Source: Onthophagus taurus (lineage: Eukaryota; Arthropoda; Insecta; Coleoptera; Scarabaeidae). Taken from it: a DNA stretch of 64,000 bases. The stretch lies in assembly GCF_036711975.1 (NCBI RefSeq), contig NC_091971.1:3479501-3543500 (forward strand). Reading direction: 5' to 3'. Under the pieces are notes generated by a model. It searched no databases. It had not been told where the DNA came from and worked only from the letters and a program-made list of their open reading frames with translations. Made by a program: the position numbers and the translations under genes. The number at the start of each line of letters is the position of its first letter. Positions within the stretch are counted from its first letter, which is position 1. Shown piece after piece: positions 34,401-44,020 of the stretch.

Positions 34401-37400
34401 TAGGTGCCCTTTATAATGCAGAGGCGCTCAACGGCAACACAATCATTGAAGCTTATCCCGGAAGTAATAAAGAACACAAAACAAAGGTGTGTTTAACACC
34501 GGGATGTATTCACACAGCATCAAAAGTTTTGGAAACTATCGATGAATCCGTTGATCCATGCGATGATTTTTACGATTTCGCCTGCGGAAATTTCGTGAAA
34601 AAAACCAACATCCCCGATGATAAATCTTCAGTGACCACGTTTAGCGTAATCAGCGATTTACTCCAAGAACAATTAAGAACGATGATTGAAGAGCCAATAC
34701 GAAAAGATGAACCTAAACCTTTCGTTTTAACCAAGAAGTTATACAGAGCTTGTATGAATAAAACCCTCATTGAAAAAGACGGTTTAAAAACAATTAAAGG
34801 AATCGTGAATGAGTTAGGGGGATGGCCCGTACTCGAAGGAGATAAATTCAAAGATCAAGAATTTGATTGGAGACAAACTATTTATAAATTTAGAAAATCT
34901 GGGTATAGCGTTGATTATCTCATTGATTTCTCAGTAGCTATTGATCTTAAAAATTCAACGAAACGCGTTATTGATGTAATTTAATTTAATTAATAACTAA
35001 TAACAGAATTAAAACATTTTCTTTTAGTTGGATCAAGCATCTTTGGGACTAAGACGCGAATTTTTAATAAAAGGAGTCGAAGATAAATTAGTGAAAGCTT
35101 ATTACGACTACATGGTTGATATAGCAGTTATTTTTGGGGCAAACAAAACCAACGCCGAAAAAGAACTTAAGGAATCGCTCGATTTCGAAATCAAACTAGC
35201 TAATGTAAACGCTTAAAATTTATTTAACACACCAAAAACGAACGGTTTTAATAACGTCTCATCCACAGATTTCACTTCCAAACGAAAAACGACGAAACGC
35301 TTCCGCTTTGTACAATCCGATGACCGTTTCCGAACTTCAATCCAAATATCCGATTGTTAATTGGAAGGAATACTTTAACGTTCTTTTGGCGCCCGATACA
35401 AAAGTTGATGATAACGAAGTGGTTATCGTTAGTATTCCGAAATATCTCAAAGATTTCGATGATTTAATAAAGAATACTTCGAAAAGGTTGTATAAAAATC
35501 ATTTTTTAATTATTGTTGTTATGAATTGAGTTAAACATTTTTAGAACGCAAGCTAATTATTTACTTTGGAGAGCCGTCGCTTCATCTGTATCTTATTTAA
35601 ACGACGAATTAAGAAATAGGCAACTTCAATATCACACAATAGCAACTGGAAAGACTGAGAGGGCTTCGAGATGGAAGGAATGTATTGAAATTGCAGCAGG
35701 AAGGTAAAAATTAAAATAATATAGTAAAATCCCAATATAACGGATTAATATAATAATAATAATAAGGGGAAAGGGAGTGTCTGTTATAGCCAAAAGTTCG
35801 TTATATGAAAAATTGTGTTAGTTCTAGTTCTATGAAAAATATACTATAATGTAATGTTGAATAACAACTAAAAGTAGAACTAACACTAGCATTAGAACTA
35901 ACACTATACCTAGAACTAGAAACATTCAGGTTTAGCCTTGCGTCTCTTAAGACAGCTAAACCAGAATGATTCTAGTTCTGGTGCTAGTTCTAGAACTAAG
36001 ACTCGACCTCGAACTAGAAACGTTCGGGTTTAGCCTTGGGTCTGTTAAGACAGCTAAACCAGAATATTTCTAGTTCTGCATCTAGTGTTAGTTCAACTTT
36101 TACTTCAATAAAAATATTCAACAATCTAGCGCTGAATAACATCTAAAACTAGAACTAACACTAGACCTAGAACTAGAAACATTCGGGTTTAGCCGCACGT
36201 CTCTCAAGACGGCTAAACCCGAATGATTCTAGTTCTAGGTCTTGAGTTAGTTCTAGTAATAGTGCTAGTGCAAAACTAGAACTAACGCTAGACCGAGAAC
36301 TAGAAAAATTTGGATTTAGCCGCACGTCTCTCAAGACGGCTAAATCCGAATGATTCTAGTTCTAGGTCTAATGTTAGTTCTAGTTTTAGTTCTAGTACTA
36401 AAACTACCACTAAACCTGGAACTAGAAACATTCGAGTTGGGTTGGGTCTTCAGACGCACGGCTAAACCCGAAACTTTCTAGTTCTAGATCTAGTGTTAGT
36501 TCTAGTTTTCATTTTAAAACTAACACTAGACCGAAAACTAGAAACATTCGGGTTTAGCCACACGTCTCTCAAGACGGCTAAACCCGGATGATTCTAGTTC
36601 TAGGTCTTGTGTTAGTTCTAGTGATAGTGCTAGTGTAAAACTAGAACTAACACAGGACCGAAAACTAGAAACATCCGGGTTTAGCCGCACGTCTCTCAAG
36701 ACGGCTAAATCCGAATGATTCTAGTTCTAGGTCTTGTGTTAGTTCTAGTAATAGTGCTAGTGCAAAACTAGAACTAACGCTAGACCGAGAACTAGAAACA
36801 TTTGGATTTAGCCGCACGTCTCTCAAGACGGCTAAATCCGAATGATTCTAGTTCTAGGTCTAGTGTTAGTTCTAGTTTTAATTCTAGCACCAAAACTAAC
36901 AATAAACATGGAACTAGAAAGATTCGGGTTGGGTTGGGTTGGGTCTTCAGACGCACGGCTAAAGCCGAAACTTTCTAGTTCTAGGTCTAGTGTTAGTTCT
37001 AGTTTTAGTTCTAGAACCAAAACTAACACTAAATCTAGAACTGGAAACATTCGTCTCTTAAAACGGCTAAACCCAAATGTTTCTAATTTTAGGTCTAGTG
37101 CTAGTTCTACTTTTAGTTTAATAAAAATAAACAACACTCTAGCGCTGAATAACAACTAAAGGTAGAACTAACACTAGCATTAGAACTAACACTATACCTA
37201 GAACTAGAAACATTCGGGTTTAGCCTTGCGTCTCTTAAGACGGCTAAACCAGAATGATTCTATTTCTGGTTCTAGTTCTAGAACTAACACTAGACCGAAA
37301 ACTAGAAACATTCGGGTTTAGCCACACGTCTCTCAAGACGGCTAAACCCGGATGATTCTAGTTCTAGTTCTTGTGTCAGTTCTAGTGATAGTACTACTGT

Positions 37401-40400
37401 AAAACTAGAACTAACACAGGACCGAGAACTAGAAACATCCGGGTTTAGCCGCACGTCTCGCAAGACGGCTAAACCCGAATGATTCTAGTTCTAGGTCTTG
37501 TGTTAGTTCTAGTAATAGTGCTAGTGCAAAACTAGAACTAACGCTAGACCGAGAACTAGAAACATTTGGATTTAGCCGCACGTCTCTCAAGACGGCTAAA
37601 TCCGAATGATTCTAGTTCTAGGTCTAGTGTTAGTTCTAGTTTTAATTCTAACACCAAAACTAACACTAAACATGGAACTAGAAAGATTCGGGTTGGGTTG
37701 GGTTGGGTCTTCAGACGCACGGCTAAAGCCGAAACTTTCTAGTTCTAGGTCTAGTGTTAGTTCTAGTTTTAGTTCTAGAACCAAAACTAACACTAAATCT
37801 AGAACTGGACACATTCGACTCTTAAAACGGCTAAACCCAAATGTTTCTAATTTTAGGGCTAGTGCTAGTTCTACTTTTAGTTTAATAAAAATAAACAACA
37901 CTCTAGCGCTGAATAACAACTAAAGGTAGAACTAACACTAGCATTAGAACTAATACTATACCTAGAACTAGAAACATTCGGGTTTAGCCTTGCGTCTCTT
38001 AAGACGGCTAAACCAGAATGATTCTAGTTCTAGTTCTTGTGTCAGTTCTAGTGATAGTACTAGTGTAAAACTAGAACTAACACAGGACCGAGAACTAGAA
38101 ACATCCGGGTTTAGCCGCACGTCTCTCAAGACGGCTAAATCCGAATGATTCTAGTTCTAGGTCTTGCGTTAGTTCTAGTAATAGTGCTAGTGCAAAATTA
38201 GAACTAACGCTAGACCGAGAACTAGAAACATTTGGATTTAGCCGCACGTCTCTCAAGACGGCTAAATCCGAATGATTCTAGTTCTAGGTCTAGTGTTAGT
38301 TCTAGTTTTAATTCTAGCACCAAAACTAACACTAAACATGGAACTAGAAAGATTCGGGTTGGGTTGGGTTGGGTCTTCAGACGCACGGCTAAAGCCGAAA
38401 CTTTCTAGTTCTAGGTCTAGTGTTAGTTCTGGTTTTAGTTCTAGAACCAAAACTAACACTAAATCTATAACTGGAAACATTCGTCTCTTAAAACGGCTAA
38501 ACCCAAATGTTTCTAATTTTAGGTCTAGTGCTAGTTCTACTTTTAGTTTAATAAAAATAAACAACACTCTAGCGCTGAATAACAACTAAAACTAGAACTA
38601 ACACTAGCATTAAAACTAACACTACATCTAAAACTAAAAACATTCAGGTTTAGCCGTCTTAAGAGACGTTCGGCTAAACCCCAATGTTTTTAGTTCTAGA
38701 TTTAGTGTTAGTTCTACTTTTAGTTCATGTAGATATCTTTGCATAGACAACTTGGGGAATACCTCGATTTTATCTATAAACATGGAATAGAACAACTAGG
38801 GGAATAACCTGAGTTGTTCTATCTATGGTTATTCCCCTAGTTGTTCTATTCCATGTGTGATTTTGTCAATTATATTCAAAGTTTATTTTAATGATTTCCG
38901 TTATATCGAGGTTTTACAGTATTTTAAATTAATTTAATTTAATCTTTATCAATTTTCTTTTAGTTTAGGAAATGCTGCCGGTGCTTTATACGTAAGAAAA
39001 TATTTTAATGAAGACGCAAGACAAAATGCAATCAAAATGGTGAAAGATATCAGAACGGAGTTTGTTGAAATTGTGAAAAAAGTTGATTGGATGGATGAGA
39101 AATCGAGAAAAAGAGCGTTGGAGAAAGCTCAAGCGATGTCAACACATATTGCTTATCCGGATGAGTTATTAGATGATAAGATTCTGGAGAAATTTTATCA
39201 AGATGTAATAACTTCCCACATTATTTTATAAAAGTAATTTAAAAAAAAATATTTTTCTAGTTGGAGTTAGATTCGGAAAAATACTTAATGTCTGTTATTA
39301 ATTTAACCCAATTTGCAACGAGATTTTCTTTCAACCGTTTAAGACAACCAGTTAATAAAACCGATTGGATTACTCACGGAAGACCAGCGATTGTAAACGC
39401 TTTTTATTCAGCAATCGAAAACAGCATCCGTAAGATTTCTCTTTAATTCATTCATTATAAAAAATTATTTAAAAACAACCATTTAGAATTTCCCGCTGGA
39501 ATTTTACAAGGAGTTTTCTTCAGCAATGATCGTCCGAAATATATGAACTACGGCGCAATAGGATTCGTAATAGGTCACGAAATCACTCATGGTTTCGACG
39601 ATCAGGGTCGGCAATTCGACAAGGACGGAAATTTGGTGGACTGGTGGGAACCGGAAACGCAACAATCGTTTGTAAAGAAGGCACAGTGCATCATCGATCA
39701 ATACAGCAATTTTACCGTACCGGAACTTGGAATAAACGTAAGTTTTCTTTATATGTTTTTTCTTGGTTATAAAAAATGAATTGCACGCTTGTACATATCT
39801 TTATACAGGCGGTTTAAAAGTAGATATGCCAAAATGAAATTTTAAGTAAAAAAACTAATTTGGAAAACATCAAAATTTAATAATATAAGTTATTAGCTTT
39901 ATTTATCAAAACGCAAACAACATCTTTTGAATTAAATTTACTTCTGCCAACAATTTGTTGTGTTATATAAGAGGATCCAGTCTTCTGCCTATAGTATGTA
40001 ATATTCTGCAAGCAGTATTTAGTCTTCTGCCCATAGCAACTAGTCTTCTATCAACAATAATTAGTCTTCTGCCAACAGTGTGTAGTCTTACATAGGAGGA
40101 TCTAGTTTTCTGCTAGTAGTATGTAATATTTTCTGCAAACAGTAACTACTCCTCTGCTGGCAGTGTGTAGTCTTACATAAGAGGATCTAGTCTTCTGTCA
40201 TAATGATCTCATTGGCGCTACAGCCCCTGTAGAGCCTCGACCTCCCTCGCTACATCTCCTCAACCTCCTCAACTCAACCTCCACGTCGTCCAATCATCGT
40301 CTGGGCGATCGGTTGCCTCTCCATCTTACATTCTGTAATGTTGCCACTGCGATCTGTCTATTTGACCACTATTTTGACTACCACTTTCAATCAAACAACA

Positions 40401-42437
40401 AGAATTACATATTAATTTTTGTATCCACATTGTAATTTGGCACTCTACTTATGAACCAACCTGTATACTTTACACCTTTGGGTTTACCATAACTTTGTAA
40501 ATTCCTTTGCATGTTTTCGGGTCTAAATAATGGGATACATACAAGTTGATGATTAAAAAATAAAAAATAAACATTAATGACCAACTTGTATGTAATTAAC
40601 GATTAATTTTTTTACACAAACTTGCATGAGCACGTTAAGCACATCATGTCATCTATTTACTAAAAAGGATCTTTTTGATATTAAAAAAAATCCTTAGGTG
40701 TAGAAGTTACTTTGTATAAAGCGTACAAAATGCACAAAAAGCGACTAAAATTGTCCAAAAAGTGAATTAGGAAAATAGAACCGCTTTTCCCTACCCTAAC
40801 TAATTTTCAGTTAAACGGCATTAACACGCAAGGCGAGAACATTGCTGATAACGGTGGAATAAAAGAGGCGTATTTCGCTTATGAACGTTGGGTAAAGAAG
40901 CACGGTGAAGAACCGAAACTACCCGGTTTGAAGTACAACGGACGACAAATGTTTTGGCTGTCGATGGCGAGCGTTTGGTGCGCAAGAACCCGATTAGAAG
41001 AGATGAGGCAACTAGTCGTAGCCGACGAACACGCCCCGGACAAATTCCGCGTTGTAGGAACCGTTAGTAACATGCGCGAATTCGCCAAAGATTTTAATTG
41101 TCGTCTCGGCTCAAAAATGAACCCGAAACATAAGTGCCAACTGTGGTAGATCATTAATTATTAGAAATTTATTAAAGAAGAGACATCATCAGAAGACGTA
41201 TTTATTTTTATTAAGTATTTTTTTAATCTTTTTCGTTGATTTTCGATTAAAGTAGACGCGAAAAAGTTTTTTTGTATACATCACGATCTCTTTTTAGTTT
41301 TTGTTTTGTTGTGTTGCTCATTGTATTGTAGATTCATTTTTTTACGCATCCGGAAGTGCCATTGTGTCTATTATCTATTGGTTTTTTTTTTGCACAAAAA
41401 CTATAGTATTTAATCACTTTAACTTGGAAATAAATTTAAAAGCGGGGCTGATATTAATTCTTTTTTCATGTTTTTTTTTTAACAGGGCGATTCAATTAAG
41501 TGGATTGATTTGGGTCATTTTTAACAAAAATTCACTTAACTAAATCACTCTGTATATTGTACATAACTTTATTTTTTAGGATGATTATGAAAAAAGCGGA
41601 AGTTTAATATAATATATGGTACATGTCTAAATAATAATGATAGTTAGAATAATAAACGCTGAGACTGATCGAGGGAAATTATTGTTTTTATTTTAGTTTT
41701 GGGGTGCTGCTTAAAAAATGATGTATATTTAGCAAAACAAAATGTTTGTGTTTGTAGAGGAAATCTAATTGTTAAAACACACAATAACGATATTTATTAA
41801 CTTATCCATAAAATATTGTAAACAATAATTTTATAAACTTGTTTTTGTTGTTTTTAAAGTAAGTTTTAACATTTACTAAATGTTAATTTAATTATTAACA
41901 ATTAGATTATTTATTTAAAACAAACACAAACGGAAAACTAATAATTTATACACACAAACTTAATGAAATCTTTATAACATAACTTATAACATAAAAACTA
42001 TTTTTTTTAGAAAATTATCTGCAATTAACATTCACTTAAATACGCTTACATATTCTTTATAACAAAAAAAACATTTTTTCAACAATTTTTTTTAGTTAAA
42101 AGGTGTAAACACTCAAGGTGAAAACATTGCTGATAACGGCGGAATAAAAGAGGCTTATTATGCTTACGAAGCGTGGATGAAAAGAACAAATACAACGGAA
42201 CCTCAACTTCCTGGTTTAAATTACACCCCAAAACAAATGTTTTGGTTATCCGCCGCAGCTACTTGGTGCTCAAAATATCGAAAGGAAGCTTTGAAAGTAC
42301 GCGTTTTAACCAGTTTGCATTCACCAGGTAGACAAAGAGTTATCGGGCCTTTAAGGAATTTAAAAGAATTCTCAAGAGATTTTAATTGTCCGCTTGGATC
42401 CCCAATGAACCCCGAATTAAAATGTACGGTTTGGTAA
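22476..42437 (+). CDS. Nep: Neprilysin-like M13 zinc metallopeptidase, type II membrane protein
   Basis: Exons: 22476-22507, 34056-34195, 34404-34975, 35028-35204, 35269-35486, 35545-35703, 38964-39204, 39261-39429, 39487-39737, then either 40811-41149 or 42096-42437. All phases agree, giving 765 or 766 residues. The N-terminus [11 protein letters not shown] joins [13 protein letters not shown] before one membrane helix ([19 protein letters not shown]). Family landmarks follow: C-x4-C in CLTPGCIH, the [14 protein letters not shown] segment, NAFYS substrate-binding region, zinc site HEITH ([12 protein letters not shown], near residue 600), [13 protein letters not shown] supplying the third zinc ligand, and the C-terminal Cys-x-x-Trp. 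These ectopeptidases cleave small extracellular peptides. The 11.5-kb first intron makes the first exon link an inference, though phase and the WWKRR context support it. Confidence 0.9.
22508..23659. other. Start of neprilysin intron 1, unique AT-rich DNA
   Basis: The strong donor GTAAGT opens the intron. I see no gene or repeat of note. Confidence 0.4.
23660..24480. repeat. Old degenerate minisatellite (GCATCAARTCT-like)
   Basis: Words like GCATCAAGTCT, GCATCAAATCTT, TCTGCATC and CATCAAGTCTACG recur every 20-40 bp with many mutations. No open frame persists. It looks like an ancient tandem array. Confidence 0.5.
24481..26094. other. Neprilysin intron 1, AT-rich DNA
   Basis: No gene or repeat that I can support. 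A slightly GC-richer patch near 25210-25480 (CAATGGCCTCG, GCGCGATTGCGCCG) could be regulatory. Confidence 0.35.
26095..27081 (+). repeat. Left arm of a roughly 1-kb inverted duplication
   Basis: Two AT-rich family units plus a unique tail (GAATGCATTGCCAACGATTCCACC to GTTCACCGAAAAGATAAAAT) that reappears inverted at 30896-31857 with very high identity. A 38-bp insertion at 26872-26909, flanked by AACT duplications, is present only in this arm. Confidence 0.88.
27082..27785 (+). repeat. Further AT-rich family units
   Basis: At least one and a half more units (dyads AACGTCAAAATGACGTT near 27306 and 27698) continue beyond the left arm and are not part of the inverted duplication. Confidence 0.75.
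27815..28110. repeat. CTAGTTCTAG-family palindromic repeats
   Basis: Two hairpin units with TTCGGGTTTAGCCGTCTTGA and GCGGCTAAAYCCGAATGTTT, joined by CTAGTTCTCGGTCTAGTGTT arms. Confidence 0.85.
28111..28250 (-). pseudogene. Decayed LINE C-terminal fragment
   Basis: Read on the minus strand, it gives [12 protein letters not shown], a stop, then [15 protein letters not shown]. This matches the R-R-R-x-W-x-x-H-V-x-R-M pattern at the end of many LINE reverse transcriptases, with one stop replacing the Trp. The upstream frame is lost. Confidence 0.55.
28251..29930. other. Neprilysin intron 1, AT-rich DNA
   Basis: The left few hundred bases may hold more LINE debris on the minus strand. Beyond that nothing is supported. 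A minus-strand frame of 86 codons at 29596-29856 has no recognisable motif and I do not call it. Confidence 0.35.
29973..30119 (+). promoter_or_regulatory. Candidate alternative promoter and first exon
   Basis: TCAGTT at 29973-29978 fits an initiator and GGATA near +29 resembles a downstream promoter element, one base off standard spacing. A small frame starting [12 protein letters not shown] reaches a good donor, CCT|GTGAGT, at 30120. Its phase (0) does not match neprilysin exon 2 (needs phase 2). If used, it would be a leader with translation from the Met in exon 2, or it belongs to something else. Confidence 0.25.
30140..30895. other. Neprilysin intron 1, AT-rich DNA
   Basis: No gene or repeat that I can support. 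Confidence 0.35.
30896..31857 (-). repeat. Right arm of the roughly 1-kb inverted duplication
   Basis: Reverse complement of 26095-27081, without the 38-bp insertion. It contains two AT-rich units (dyad GTCATTTTGACGTT near 31105 and 31540, period about 430 bp). It ends in AATTTTTTGGGTTGGG, where the pentamer array begins. Confidence 0.88.
31857..31954 (+). repeat. TTGGG pentamer array
   Basis: About 19 tandem TTGGG units, nearly perfect, with TTGGA, TTGAG and TTAGG variants near the right end. It differs from the ancestral insect telomere repeat TTAGG by one base. It lies exactly between the right arm and the 3' end of a LINE. Confidence 0.95.
31955..32700 (-). mobile_element. 5'-truncated non-LTR retrotransposon (LINE) 3' part
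   Basis: On the minus strand, 32082-32570 encodes 162 residues. They include [19 protein letters not shown] and the zinc knuckle [18 protein letters not shown] (C-x2-C, then H-x4-C), typical of the C-terminus of insect LINE reverse-transcriptase proteins. Upstream (32571-32700) the frame is broken but [11 protein letters not shown] suggests more of the same protein in another frame. The 3' end runs into the pentamer array, which would read as a CAACC-type simple-repeat tail of the element. It is dead: truncated and frameshifted. Confidence 0.8.
32701..34055. other. End of neprilysin intron 1
   Basis: No gene or repeat is supported. An ATG at 34015 reads in frame through the acceptor into exon 2 ([19 protein letters not shown]), so a transcript starting in this intron could have a different cytoplasmic tail. 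Confidence 0.4.
35720..38921. mobile_element. Expanded palindromic CTAGTTCTAG element in neprilysin intron 6
   Basis: Left terminal remnant TAGTAAAATCCCAATATAAC at 35722; right terminus CCGTTATATCGAGGTTTTAC at 38898. Between them many hairpin units (TTCGGGTTTAGCCG ... CGGCTAAACCCGAA) alternate with CTAGTTCTAG arms. A higher-order block repeats three times with landmarks at 36842, 37606 and 38272 (spacing 764 and 666 bp); the shorter spacing lacks one hairpin unit. Open frames on both strands in each block are by-products of the repeat and I do not call them genes. Confidence 0.87.
38780..38856. repeat. Perfect inverted repeat, 30-bp arms and 17-nt loop
   Basis: The left arm 38780-38809 (ACATGGAATAGAACAACTAG...) is the exact reverse complement of 38827-38856. 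It lies near the right end of the palindromic element, in an otherwise unrelated sequence, and would fold into a stable hairpin in the neprilysin pre-mRNA. Confidence 0.95.
39738..40810. repeat. Neprilysin intron 9: TAGTCTTCTGCC tandem repeats and SINE-like piece
   Basis: At 39965-40205 a degenerate unit (AGTCTTCTGCCAACAGT, GTGTAGTCTTACATARGAGGATC) repeats about every 30 bp, with a longer unit near 125 bp. At 40205-40330 a C-rich piece with TTGGCGCTACAGCCCCTGTA resembles a widespread insect interspersed repeat. The rest is AT-rich. Confidence 0.55.
40811..41149 (+). CDS. Nep: Neprilysin alternative terminal exon A
   Basis: It encodes 112 residues from [16 protein letters not shown] to KCQLW and stop. 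It keeps the ENxxD zinc motif, the conserved His and Arg of the [10 protein letters not shown] segment and the last Cys. The acceptor is in phase 0 after exon 9. It is GC-richer than exon B and shares about half of its residues with it. Confidence 0.88.
   Translation, partial: LNGINTQGENIADNGGIKEAYFAYERWVKKHGEEPKLPGLKYNGRQMFWLSMASVWCARTRLEEMRQLVVADEHAPDKFRVVGTVSNMREFAKDFNCRLGSKMNPKHKCQLW
41150..42095. other. 3' UTR of terminal exon A and intron before exon B
   Basis: AATAAA occurs near 41429 (GGAAATAAATTT) and could end transcripts using exon A. The remainder is AT-rich without features. Confidence 0.4.
42096..42437 (+). CDS. Nep: Neprilysin alternative terminal exon B
   Basis: It encodes 113 residues from [16 protein letters not shown] to KCTVW and stop. 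It has the same phase-0 acceptor and catalytic residues as exon A, including [10 protein letters not shown]. Only one of the two can end a given transcript, so they are mutually exclusive last exons or the remnant of a partial gene duplication. Confidence 0.85.
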   Translation, partial: LKGVNTQGENIADNGGIKEAYYAYEAWMKRTNTTEPQLPGLNYTPKQMFWLSAAATWCSKYRKEALKVRVLTSLHSPGRQRVIGPLRNLKEFSRDFNCPLGSPMNPELKCTVW

Positions 42438-42939
42438 ATTGTGTGATAGATTTTTTGTATTTAACTTAATATTAATGTTGAATTTAAAATTTATTAGATT
42501 TAAGATAATTAAAAAGAAAAAAACGTTGGTGTAATTTATTAATTTGTGTGTACATAACGTTTCATTACGTAAAGTGTTAATATTTGATAATTTTTAAACT
42601 GTTAAACAGTAAAAGTTCGTTTTGTTATGGAATGAAAAAAAAATTAAAAGGAATTTTAAAGTTTCATGTCTCGATTTTATAACGGATTAAAATAAAGTAT
42701 TACTATTATTATTTTTGATTTATTTTAACTCATCAACACTTCGTTCTGGATAAAGATTTTAGATTTCTTAAATCACCGAACTAGGATTTATCTTTAGAAG
42801 CTGAAATTACATCTCGAATCCCCAAGATTACTTTTAAATCTTATTACGAAAATTGAGACGCGACTTTCCAGATCCGCTCCTATTTCAAAACCTAATCGTT
42901 TTTTCTAATTCAATTTATTCGTCGTTGTTGATTATATAT
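42438..42939. other. Neprilysin 3' UTR and intergenic DNA
   Basis: Probable 3' UTR of exon B; AATAAA-like AAAATAAAG near 42690. No gene. Confidence 0.4.
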
Positions 42940-43800
42940 ATCTCACTTAGTTTTTGGGATACGCAAAGATAAATTATGTTTAAGATAATGCAAGGTTGTG
43001 TTCAAAACTTCATAACTCCCAAATTTGAAGATTCCGAAAAATGACCTTCAAACTATTAAATACTAAATAAATTTGCTTCAAATTGCTTTTTATTTCATAA
43101 CGATATCTCAGTTCGTTTTTGAGATATTCAAAAATTAATTATCTGAACGTTTATGTTTAAGATCATGCAAAAAATCATAACTCCGAAATTTGAAGATTCT
43201 CAGAAATGTCCTTCAAAGTATTAAATACTAAATAAATTTGCTTCAAATTGCTTTTTATTTCATAACGATATCTCAATTAGTTTTTGAGATACTCAAAGAT
43301 TAATTATCTGAACGTTTATGTTTAAGATTATGCCAATCTTGCATTCAAAACATCATATCTCCGAAATTTGAAGATTCGAAGAAATGATCTTCAAAGCAGT
43401 AAATATTAAATAAATTTGCTCCAAATTGCTTTTTATTTCATAACGATATCTCAATTAGATTTTGAAATACTCATAGATTAATTATCTGAACGGTTATGGT
43501 TAAGATTATGCAAGGTTGCATTCAAAACATCATAACTCCGAAATTTGAGGATTCCAAGAAATGATCTTCAAAGTATTAAAAACTAAGTAAATTTGCTTCA
43601 AATTGCTTTTTATTTCATAACGATATCTCAATTAGTTTCTGAGATATACAAAGATTAATTAATTATCCTAACATTTCTGTTTAATGTTATTCAAGGTTAC
43701 GTTCAAAAAATCATAAATCTGAAGTTTGAAGATTTGTAGAAATAATCTTTAAAATATTAAATACTAAAGAAATTTAATTTAAATAATTATGTACAGCTTC
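42940..43800. repeat. Satellite-like tandem array, about 165-178-bp unit
   Basis: About five copies of a unit containing CATAACTCCGAAATTTGAAG, GCTTCAAATTGCTTTTTATT and ACGATATCTCAATTAG. The landmark TATTTCATAACGATATCTCA recurs at 43091, 43256, 43434 and 43611 (periods 165, 178 and 177). The last copy is degenerate. It ends about 220 bp before the ATAD3 start codon. Confidence 0.88.
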
Positions 43801-44020
43801 ATCTCGATTGAAAATAAGACCTAATTCTATATTTTTTATTATTTTTAAATTTTGATATCCAAATAAAATCGCGCCATCTATCAAAAATACTAACTAATTA
43901 ATATTGACGTAACTGACGCAACGTGCAAGATGACTTTTATCAGCCAGCGCACTTTGACATAACCTTAAATCCGGTCACGCTCTCGCGATACGTTTTGAAT
44001 CGCGAATAAAAACCGCAATT

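Noticed and set aside
36832-38589. Six open frames of 105-107 codons on both strands, repeated three times
   Set aside because: They arise from the palindromic tandem repeat: both strands are equally open, the composition mirrors CTAGTTCTAG words, and no known motif appears.
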